Source of the DNA: Xenopus tropicalis
Lineage: Eukaryota > Chordata > Amphibia > Anura > Pipidae
Assembly: GCF_000004195.4 (NCBI RefSeq)
Contig: NC_030679.2
Coordinates: forward strand, 144,747,039-144,811,038
Reading direction: 5' to 3'
Length of the DNA stretch: 64,000 nt
This document shows positions 56,006-64,000 of this stretch, piece after piece; position 1 is the first letter of the stretch, and the number at the start of each line of letters is the position of its first letter. The notes under the pieces are model-generated. The model made no database searches. It saw only the letters and a list, made by a program, of their open reading frames with translations, and was not told where the DNA came from. Position numbers and translations under genes: made by a program.

Positions 56006-59000
56006 CTAACTGTAGATATTAGTATCACAATAGCCTTGGATATTCTGCTTGTTCAAAAACTCATCCAGGCCCCTCTTATAGGCATTAACAGAGTCTGCCA
56101 TTACCCCATCACTAGGAAGGGCATTCCACAGCCTCACTGCCCTCACCGTGAGGAACCCCCTACGCTGCTTCAAATGGAAGCTCTGTTCCTCTAATCTAAA
56201 GGGGTGACCTCTGGTGCGCTGATTGTTTTTATGGGAAAAAAGAACATCCCCCAACTGCCTATAATCCCCTCTAATGTACTTGTACAGAGTAATCATGTCC
56301 CCTCGCAAGCGCCTCTTTTCCAGAGAAAACAACCCCAACCTCGACAGTCTCACCTCATAGCTTAAATCTTCCATCCCCTTTACCAGTTTAGTTGCAGTCT
56401 CTGCACTCTCTCCAGCTCATTAATATCCTTCTTAAGGACTGGAGCCCAAAACTGCCCCCCATACTCAGGGTGAGGCCTTACCAGGGACCTATAAAGCGGC
56501 AAAAATATGTTCTCATCCCTTGAGTCAATGCCCTTTTTTATACAAGACAGCACTTTATTTGCTGTAGTAGCCACAGAATGACACTGCCTGGAATTAGACA
56601 ACTTGTGATCTACAAAAACCCCTAGATCCTTCTCCATTAAGGAAACCCCCAACACACTACCATTCAGTAGATAGTTTGCGTTTATATTATTTCTACCAAA
56701 GTGCATAACTTTGCACTTATCAACATTGAACCTCATTTTCCAGTTTGCTGCCCAGTTTTCCAATTTTGTCAAATCGCTCTGCAAAGCGGCAGCATCCTGC
56801 ATGGAACTTATAGTTTTGCACAATTTAGTGTCATCAGCAAAAATAGAAACAGTACTCTCTATGCCCCCCTCCAGGTCATTAATAAACAAGTTAAAAAGCA
56901 AAGGACCAAGGACTGACCCCTGCGGTACTCCACTAACCACACTGGCCCAATTAGAAAATGTTCCATTTACCACCACTCTTTGTACTCTATCCTTCAGCCA
57001 GTTCTCTATCCAATTACAAATATTATGTTCTAGGCCAATATTCCTCAATTTGATCATTAACCTTCTGTGAGGTACTGTATCAAACGCTTTAGCAAAATCT
57101 AAGTAGATGACATCAACTGCCATTCCAGCATCGAGGTTCCTGCTCACCTCCTCATAAAAGGCAACTAAATTAGTCTGGCAAGATCTGTTACGCATAAAAC
57201 CATGCTGGCACAAACTAATAGTATTGTGAACTGCAATGTATTCAACTATCCTATCCCTTATTACCCCTTCCAGAAGCTTTCCTACTACTGATGTCAGACT
57301 AACAGGCCTATAGTTTTCAGGCTGAGAACGAGATCCCTTTTTAAATAACGGCACCACATTAGCAATCCGCCAGTCTCTCGGCACCATGCCAAACCTCAAC
57401 GAATCCTGAAAAATTATGTGAAGAGGCTTGGCAATCACAGCGCTCAGCTCATTTAATACCCTGGGATGAATCCCATCCGGTCCTGGACCTTTGTTTACCT
57501 TTACATGTTCAAGTCTCTTTTGAATTTCCTCCTGAGTGACCCATGCGCCAGTAGCTAAATTACTAGCACTGGGTATATTAAAAGGGAAGCCTTCATTATC
57601 TGGCTCCTCAGATGTATAGACATGAAAAATAAGAGTTCAAAATTTCAGCTTTTTCCCCGTTCTCATCAACCAACGTACCTCCCCGTGATAATAAAGTTCC
57701 CACCCCTTCTTGCTTCATTTTTTTACTATTCACATAATTAAAAAATAATTTTGGATTCTTTTTACTCCTAGCTGCAATATCCCTTTCCATCTCTATTTTA
57801 GCTTGCTTGATAGCTTTTTTGCTGCTTTATTTGCTTCCTTGTACCTGATGAAAGTTTCCGCTGTCCCAGCTAACTTGAATGCTTTAAAAGCACGTTTTTT
57901 ATTACCAACCTCGACCTTAACTCTTTTATTCAGCCATAAGGGTTTTGCTTTGCGATGCCTCTCCTTGCTTACAAGGGGAATATACTGTTGTGTATACCTG
58001 CAAAGCAATGTTTTAAAGATGTTCCATTTTCCTTCTGTGTCTAACCCCATGAAAAGCCTTTCCCAGTTGACACATTGCAGAGATGCCCTTATACTGGCAA
58101 AGTCTGCACGTCTAAAATTGAGCGTTTTAGTTACTCCCTTATAGAGCTGTCTCTGTAGCATTATCTCAAAGGAGACCATGTTGTGATCACTGTTCCCCAA
58201 ATGCTCACCCACACAAATGTTAGAGATAAGTTCAGTATTATTAGATATTACCAGGTCCAAAATAGACTCATTCCGAGTAGGTTCTTGAACCACCTGAAAT
58301 AAAAAGTTGTCATTTAGCATATTTACAAACCTACTAGCTTTTTCTGACTTAGCCACCCCATTACTCCAGTCAATGTCCGGATAATTAAAGTCCCCCATAA
58401 TAACAACTTGACCCAATTTTGAAGCCTCCTCCATTTGCAAAAGTAGCTGGGCCTCATCCCCCTCATCTATACGGGGGGTTTATAACATACACCAATGATC
58501 ATTTTCTTTGTGACCTTCAGCCCTACTGAAATTTCTACCCAAAGAGATTCAACGTTTTCATTGGTAATGTCTTTATTACATGGCTTTAAATCTGACTTTA
58601 CATAAAGACAAACCCCTCCACCCTTTTTAATCTCTCTGTCCCTCCTAAAAAGCGTATACCCATTTAAATTCACTGCCCAGTCGCATTTTTCATCCCACCA
58701 GGTCTCAGTGATACCAATTAAGTCATAATTTTCAATACATGCAATAGCCTGCAGCTCCCCTATTTTTCCCGACAAGCTACGCGCATTAGCCAGCATGCAG
58801 CGGAGATTACTACTTCTTCCTCTACAGCTTACATTAGCTAAAGGACAGTTAGAGCTAAGGTGAAAATTAGTCTGTTTCCCTTGTAACAATGGAAGCTCCT
58901 TATCTGATAAACTATATGCCCCCCTCACTCCTCCCCCACAACCCTTTACTGGTCCCACTGCCCCATCTACACTAGCTCTCCCATAAGAATCTAGCTTACC

Positions 59001-59027
59001 AACCCCCCCCTTGTCTAGTTTAAACAC
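56006..59027 (-). pseudogene. CR1 ORF2 (endonuclease-reverse transcriptase), frameshifted
   Basis: Pieces in different registers follow in order. 59027-58467 is the APE-type endonuclease N-half (ANARSL, GITETWWD). 58440-57793 is the endonuclease C-half (GDFNYPDIDW, NSDHNMVSFE). 57790-57608 is a linker (NPKLFFNYVNSKK). 57438-56380 is the reverse transcriptase (RPVSLTS, YLDFAKAFDTVPH, GVPQGSVLGPLLF, FADDTKL). 56374-56006 is the C-terminal tail (KRRLRGDMITLYKYIRG). Register changes lie near 58450 (at a G run), near 57800 (a T run), near 57610 and near 56380 (one base short compared with the copy at 2675). The catalytic FADD box and endonuclease motifs remain, so the damage is mainly small indels. 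Confidence 0.88.
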
Positions 59028-60001
59028 TCCTCCAGCCTCTTAACCATTCTCTCCCCTAGCACAGTAGACCCCCTTCCATTGAGGTGCAATCCGTCAGGGC
59101 TGTATAGATTGTACCCCAAAGAAAAGTCAGCCCAGTGCTCTAGGAACCCAAACCCTTCCTTCCTACACCAAGACTTTAGCCACGCATTTAGCTCCCTAAG
59201 CTCCCGCTGTCTCCCTAAACTAGCACGCGGCACCGGCAAAATTTCCGAAAAAATTACATTGGAGGACCTTTGCTTAATTTTAGAGCCTAGATCCCTGAAC
59301 TCACTCTTTAAGGTCCCCCACCTACCGTTCATTTTGTCGTTAGTACCGATATGTACCAAGACAGCCGGGTCATGCCCAGCCCCTCCTAATAATGTGTCGA
59401 CCCGATCAACCACATGCCGAACCCTGGCACCAGGAAGACAGCAAACTGTCCGGTTGAAGCGATCCGCTCGACAGATTACCCTGTCCACTTTCCTAATGAT
59501 TGAATCCCCTATAACCACCATCTGTTTAGGCCTAGCTCTGCTCTCCTCCCCACCACTACTAGAGAAACTGGTCTCCCGGCTGTTAGAGAGATCAGCCTCA
59601 TCTAGAACCGCCAGTCCAGAGTTCACACTCCCATCTTCTTCACACAATCTGGCAAATCTGTTGGGATGCGCAAACCCTGGAGCAGCCTCCCTTTTTCTTT
59701 TCCCCACACTCGATTTTCTAACTGTCACCCAGCTTACTGCCCTATCATCCTTTCCTTTCTCCCCTCCCCCCATACTATCTGACCCCGCTAGTTCTTGTTC
59801 AGTTAGCAAGAGACTTCTTTCAAGATTGTCAATAGAACGCAGTGTTGCAACTTGTTCCTCTAGTGCTCTAACGCGAGCCTCTAAAGTGGCAACTCGCTCA
59901 CATCCACAACAGAGGTATGCACTTTGGAACTGTTGTTCCACAACTGCATACATGGGGCAGGCTGTGCACTGTGTCATACCTTCAATGTTGCTGCCACTCA
60001 T
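59015..60001 (-). CDS. CR1 ORF1 protein with SGNH esterase domain (328 aa)
   Basis: An intact 328-codon frame. The N-terminus has a zinc-ribbon-like Cys12-x2-Cys15 and Cys32-x2-Cys35, then a short heptad-like stretch (about 38-58, VATLEARVRALEEQ) suited to a coiled coil. A polar linker leads to an SGNH/GDSL-type esterase domain. Its blocks are GDS (165-167, Ser167 nucleophile), GTND (219-222) and DGLHLN (303-308), which carries the Asp and His of the triad. ORF1 esterases are known in CR1/L2-clade LINEs and are thought to help RNP or membrane interaction. Its stop overlaps the start of ORF2 (59027) by 13 bp, a usual two-ORF arrangement. All triad residues are present, so ORF1 may be coding-competent although ORF2 is broken. 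Confidence 0.88.
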   Translation of the reverse strand: MSGSNIEGMTQCTACPMYAVVEQQFQSAYLCCGCERVATLEARVRALEEQVATLRSIDNLERSLLLTEQELAGSDSMGGGEKGKDDRAVSWVTVRKSSVGKRKREAAPGFAHPNRFARLCEEDGSVNSGLAVLDEADLSNSRETSFSSSGGEESRARPKQMVVIGDSIIRKVDRVICRADRFNRTVCCLPGARVRHVVDRVDTLLGGAGHDPAVLVHIGTNDKMNGRWGTLKSEFRDLGSKIKQRSSNVIFSEILPVPRASLGRQRELRELNAWLKSWCRKEGFGFLEHWADFSLGYNLYSPDGLHLNGRGSTVLGERMVKRLEECLN

Positions 60002-60726
60002 TCTCCCAGTTACAGAAACAGTTAAACAAAAATTGGTGAAAAAAGGCTATTAAATAAACCAAAAAATTTTATTTTTTTTTTTTTTTTACCTTGTTTTAAC
60101 TCCCTTAGTTTGTAACTCCTGTGATTATAACTCCACTTATAGAGCCCCCACTAACTCCTGTGATTATAACTCCACTTATAGAGCCCCCACTTAAAGAGCA
60201 ATCACTTACAGAGCACCTACCACCAGAGCAAGCTCCACTGGAGTGCCAGTGGTTCTATTTCAACAGTCTGTTAAGGTCAACTAATCAAACCCCACCCCCT
60301 CAAACTGAGGGTAATTACAAAGGAATGTAACTCTGGCAAACCTGCTGTAAGCCTTATAGTTAACCAAACTTTGTAAATTGGCACCAAAAAGAGCAAATAC
60401 TTTTGAAAAAATTTAAACCCAACAGTTAGAAAACACAGTGATTCTGAATAAAGTTAATAAAAAATACTTATCCCTTTTTTTTGTTGAATTGAAAAAGCAG
60501 TTGATTCAGTCAGCCACCAGCCTGTTAGTAAGCCAGGTAGGTAGGACCACCAAGGGAAGTCTCACTCTTCCGTAAGTAGGGGATTCCCGACCAGTCCCGG
60601 TGTCACCGATGGCCTTTTGGGGCCCCAGACTTTCTGCTGAGGTGCTGGCTGGGAACCTACTAAATTCAGAGTTTTAGACTACTAAAATACAAAGTACAGG
60701 CAAGGATGGGACTAAAACGTGGTCAA

Positions 60727-62570
60727 TTGTATGTATGTATGTATGTATAACTTTATTTATAAAGCGCCACAAGGGTACGCAGCGCTGTACAGTCTTTTAA
60801 TATACACAGTTACACACAGGGAGGGCAAGTGTTATAATAAATACAATAAATAAGTATAAATACACAGGGAGTAAGTGCCATGTGGTATGAGACACAGTAG
60901 GAAGGAGGTCCCTGCCCCGTAGAGCTTACAATCTAAGTGGTTGGGTAACATACAGGCACAAACTGGAAGGTAAGAGTGCATCAGGTATGGGCATTTGCCC
61001 TTAAGCGCAGGAATGGGCAAAATAATGTCTTAGTGCCCCAGAAGGTACAGTCTGAGCTTTATCTTAAAGAGAGTTAGTGAGTGTTCCCTACGGAGGGATT
61101 CAGGGATAGAGTTCCAGAGGGAAGGAGCAGCGAGATAGAAAGGGTTAAGCTGAGAGAGCACAGTGGGTGTGGATGGTGTAAAGAGACAGAGGCTCTGAGA
61201 GGTGTGGAGGAGACGACCAGGAACATGTAGGGAGATCAGTGAGGGAATGTAGTGAGGAGCAGGGAGACCAGTGAGGGAATGTAGTGAGGGGCAGGGAGAC
61301 CAGTGAGGGAATGTAGTGAGGAGCATAGAGACCAGTGAGGTAATGTAGTGAGGAGCAGAGAGACCAGTGAGGGAATGTAGTGAGGAGCAGAGAGATCAGT
61401 GAGGGAATGTAGTGAGGAGCTGGGAGACCAGTGAAGGAATGTAGTGAGGAGCAGAGAGACCAGTGAGGGAATGTAGTGAGGAGCAGAGAGACCAGTGAGG
61501 GACTGTAGTGAGGAGCAGAGAGCCAGTGAGGGAATGTAGTGCGGAGCAGAGAGACCAGTGAGGGAATGTAGTGAGGAGCAGAGAGACCAGTAAGGGAATG
61601 TAGTGAGGATCAGAGAGACCAGTGAGGGAATGTAGTGAGGATCAGAGAGACCCGAGGGAATGTAGGGAGGATCAGAGAGACCAGTGAGGGAATTTAGTGA
61701 GGGGCAGGGAGACCAGTGAGGGAATGTAGTGAGGAGCAGAGAGACCAGTTAGGGAATGTAGTGAGGAGCATAGAGACCAGTTAGGGAATGTAGTGAGGAG
61801 CAGGGAGACCAGTGAGGGAATGTAGTGAGGAGCAGGAAAACCAGTGAGGGAATGTAGTGAGGAGCAGAGAGACCAGTGAGGGAATGTAGTGAGGTTTAGA
61901 GAGACCAGTGAGGGAATGTAGTGAAGATCAGAGAGACCAGTGAGGGAATGTAGTAAGGAGCAGGGAGACCAGTGAGGGAATGTAGTGGGGAGCAGAGAGA
62001 CCAGTGAGGGAATGTAGTGAGGATCAGAGAGACCAGTGAGGGAATGTAGTGAGGAGCAGAGAGACCAGTTAGGGAATGTAGTGAGGAACAGAGGAGAGGA
62101 GGGCATTGAATGTTAGCAGAAGGATTCTGTAAGCTCCTTTGCTTAACAGGCAGCCATGCTAGAGAGCTTAAGTAAGGCTGAGCAGGTTCCCTCTTAGGAG
62201 AGAGCAGGAGGATCCTGGCAGCAGAGTTTAAGACTGATTGCAGGGGAGAGAGGTGGGACTCTGGGAGGCCGGTTAGTAAGAGATTACAGTAATCTAAGTG
62301 GGAAAGGATAAAGGCACGGATTAGTGTTTTAGCTGTTACTTGTGAAAGAAATGGGCGTATCTTGGCAATATCGCGGAGGAAAAAGTGTCAGGTTTTGGCA
62401 GTGTTATTAATATGGTTAGAGAAGGAGAGGGACTGGTCAAAGATAACACCAAGGCAGTGTGCAGAATTTACAGGGTTGATGATCATGCCATCAGTAGTGA
62501 TGGTGAAAGGAGGAGAAGGGAAGGATTGGGGGGAAGACCATGAGCAGGTGTTTAGCTAGGGTAAGTTTGA
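60727..62570 (-). mobile_element. L2-like LINE 3' region with internal minisatellite
   Basis: The + strand left end has TATGTATGTATGTATG then CTTTATTTATAAAGCGCC and CAGCGCTGTACAG, seen as a LINE/SINE 3' end in fish and frogs. A - strand frame at 61030-61326 ends AAPSLWNSIPESLRREHSLT then LFKIKLRLYLL, resembling the C-terminus of L2/Rex1-type reverse transcriptases. To the right of the array, wording such as CAAAGATAACACCAAGG fits the same family. Class assignment is tentative. Confidence 0.6.
61229..62098. repeat. 32-bp tandem repeat, about 27 copies, inside the L2-like element
   Basis: The unit is GACCAGTGAGGGAATGTAGT plus GAGGAGCAGAGA, with many single-base variants (GAGGATC, CAGTTAGGG, GGGGCAGG). 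More diverged than the big satellites, hence probably older. Confidence 0.93.
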
Positions 62571-62836
62571 GGTGGCATTAATGGGTACATCCCAGGGTCT
62601 ATGTTGACATACAGTGCCGAGAAATAGTGGACCTTGCTTTCATACTTATACTTCCTACGACTAGTTTATTAGACTACTTGAACCAGGTGGGGGAAGGGGT
62701 CGATGTATGCCCGCCTTTTGTATGGGATGGACCTGCTTTTCCTGCCTGAGGATGAGATTTGCATGGGAAGGGCACTGGGGTTTTTAGGGGGCTGTCTCAT
62801 ACCTGGTGGAGGGTGTAGGGCCAGTCACTTAAACAA
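62571..62836. other. Flank between the LINE and tRNA-Thr
   Basis: No repeat or gene was recognised. It is the 3' flank of the - strand tRNA-Thr gene; no clear TTTT terminator follows that gene closely (TTTGTTT occurs just downstream). Confidence 0.4.
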
Positions 62837-62910
62837 AGGCACTGCTGAGATTTGAACTCAGGATCTCCTGTTTACGAGACAGGCGCTTTAACCAGCTAAG
62901 CCACAGCGCC
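62837..62910 (-). tRNA. tRNA-Thr (anticodon CGT)
   Basis: On the - strand a full cloverleaf is visible. The 5' arm GGCGCTG pairs with CAGTGCC, with one G-U pair. The D region is TAGCTGGTTAAAGCGC. The anticodon arm CCTGT/ACAGG encloses CTCGTAA, giving anticodon CGT. The T arm holds GAGTTCAAATCTC as internal B box. It has 74 nt with discriminator T and no intron. It should be read by RNA polymerase III from its internal boxes. A weak terminator is the only doubt. Confidence 0.88.
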
Positions 62911-63017
62911 CATGGGATGCTGCGCTTTTACGTGTTTTGGACAGAGGGTGAAAATTGGTGCTCGTAATATGATATATTGCGTGCAGTGGCCGCCAACAAA
63001 GGCCCGCGCCCGGAATG

Positions 63018-63099
63018 GCTGTGATGGCCGAGTGGTTAAGGCGTTGGATTCGAAATCCAATGGGGTTACCCTGCACAGGTTCGAATCCTGTTCACAGTG
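63018..63099 (+). tRNA. tRNA-Ser (anticodon CGA)
   Basis: An 82-nt type II tRNA. The acceptor arm GCTGTGA pairs with TCACAGT, the first pair being G-U. The A box is TGGCCGAGTGG. The anticodon stem TTGGA/TCCAA encloses TTCGAAA, giving CGA. The long variable arm starts TGGGGTTACCCTGC and the B box is GGTTCGAATCC. No intron. TTTT follows at 63105-63108 as a polymerase III terminator. It matches the vertebrate tRNA-Ser(CGA) pattern closely. Confidence 0.93.
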
Positions 63100-63108
63100 T
63101 GGAGTTTT

Positions 63109-64000
63109 ACAAAGCCCGACTGTTTAGATAACGAGCCAATTTTACATGCCTGCTACTAAGGTGTCCCAGCTGGTTTTGGCATGCAAGGCAAATTGAGGGG
63201 AGGTGCTAGCCATGGATGTTTGTTTAATTGATGCGCAAAGCTTTGCAAAATAAAATATTTAGATATGTTAAGCAAGGTTATTTATTAGGTGGCTGACAAA
63301 ATCCCACCCATAATGCCATTAACCAAACACCTGTCACAAGCGAGCTGGGTCCCGACAACTTTCTTTGAAAAATGCTGTTGGGCCCTTACTAATTTCCTGC
63401 CGGTATGGCGACCTTTTCCCCCTCTATGAAAAAAATCTGAGCTCTTCTCCTTCAGGCTGTGTTTTTTTCCCCCAGTGGGGAGGAGTGCTTCAGGTGGATG
63501 GGAGCATTTTTGGACCACTTGCGGACAAACAGCAAGTAAGCTGGTAAGTAACAAATGGAAGATTATTTGTTTATAAAATGTTGCCATTGTCGTCTTGCGG
63601 CGCTTGGGCTTAAAAAAAGCGGTGACTTGTCCCAAGACCCCTTCTAATTTCTATGCTACGTAACCACGTACATGCCTACAATAAAACCATGCTGTATTCC
63701 AGTGGTGCTGGATTTGATTTTTCCCGGGTTGGGTTGTGCAATTTCAACCATGTTGTAGGTATTGCCTGACCACTTGGGAAGGTATGGGACAGCGTGGGTG
63801 CATTTTCACAGACCCTCGAGCGTTCCTTTTGGATCGTGGTGGGTCAGTCCAAAGTGCTGAATTAATCTGCCAATGCATTGCCATTTTCAGCAACTGTTCT
63901 TTGAATTCCAAGCACCTTCTGTTGTTAGGGGTCGCGGGAGCATTTTTTTGGACTTGCACCTGCATGAATCCTTGCAGAACTTCAGTGAGATGTTGTGGTA
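63109..64000. other. Right-end flank, unassigned
   Basis: I saw no further tRNA, exon or tandem repeat. Short open frames here have no recognisable domains. Confidence 0.4.

Larger units (their letters stand above)
55853..60660 (-). mobile_element. Near full-length CR1 non-LTR retrotransposon
   Basis: On the - strand it reads 5' region (60002-about 60660), ORF1 (59015-60001), ORF2 with endonuclease and reverse transcriptase (59027 down to 56006) and a 3' UTR. It ends in a TATGTAACTATGTAAC-type tail at 55853. At about 4.8 kb it is close to full length, unlike most CR1 copies. ORF2 is broken by about four frameshifts, so this copy should be immobile. The 5' boundary is uncertain. The 5' region has a 39-bp direct duplication at 60113-60190. 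Confidence 0.88.

Noticed and set aside
59079..60053. Open frame of 324 codons on the + strand
   Set aside because: Antisense shadow of the CR1 ORF1 esterase frame.

Overview
The window is vertebrate nuclear DNA, almost certainly from a pipid frog (Xenopus). It has short exons with GT-AG introns, CR1-type LINE copies ending in tandem CTATGTAA-like tails, TTAA-flanked and 8-bp-duplication MITEs of kinds common in Xenopus, and eukaryotic tRNA genes. Nothing bacterial or viral was seen. Roughly half of the 64 kb is tandem repeat, which could suit a minisatellite-rich or subtelomere-like region. The species (tropicalis or laevis) cannot be fixed from sequence alone.

Two protein genes and two tRNA genes can be supported. 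Thirteen exons on the + strand between 3599 and 24693 encode the last 327 residues of a voltage-gated potassium channel beta subunit. They form the complete aldo-keto reductase core and match KCNAB3 better than KCNAB1 or KCNAB2. Only the N-terminal exon or exons (about 40 residues or more) lie outside the window or were not recognised. A two-exon + strand gene at 38839-40426 encodes a 117-residue C3HC4 RING protein, probably rnf227. It has a TATA box, CCAAT and GC boxes and a poly(A) signal. To my knowledge KCNAB3 and RNF227 are also neighbours on human 17p13.1. At the right end are a tRNA-Thr(CGT) on the - strand and a tRNA-Ser(CGA) on the + strand, 107 bp apart. Human 17p13.1 also carries a tRNA cluster, so the block may be conserved.

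Layout: 1-3598 upstream intron or flank with a 68-bp repeat and CR1 3' ends; 3599-24693 kcnab3, whose introns hold at least six tandem arrays, including a 7-kb array of a 40-bp unit in intron 7 that runs up to the polypyrimidine tract of exon 8; 24694-32500 3' flank with MITEs, nested transposons and 30-bp and 44-bp arrays; 32512-38630 a 6-kb array of a second 40-bp unit that repeats a CAGGTGAGT motif and ends 142 bp before the rnf227 TATA box; 38710-40900 rnf227; 41216-43425 MITEs; 43826-55277 an 11.5-kb composite satellite of 13-bp and 30-bp units; 55853-60660 a near full-length CR1 LINE (- strand) with intact esterase-type ORF1 and frameshifted ORF2; 60727-62570 an L2-like repeat with its own 32-bp array; 62837-63099 the tRNA genes; then unassigned sequence.

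The very long open frames over the tandem arrays (up to 2405 codons) are by-products of repeat units without stop codons and are not annotated as genes. The most unusual signals are the two large 40-bp arrays built from splice-site-like and factor-binding-like motifs next to real gene signals, and the 13/30-bp composite satellite, which contains its own transition forms, a 2.19-kb duplication and a 1,293-bp higher-order period.
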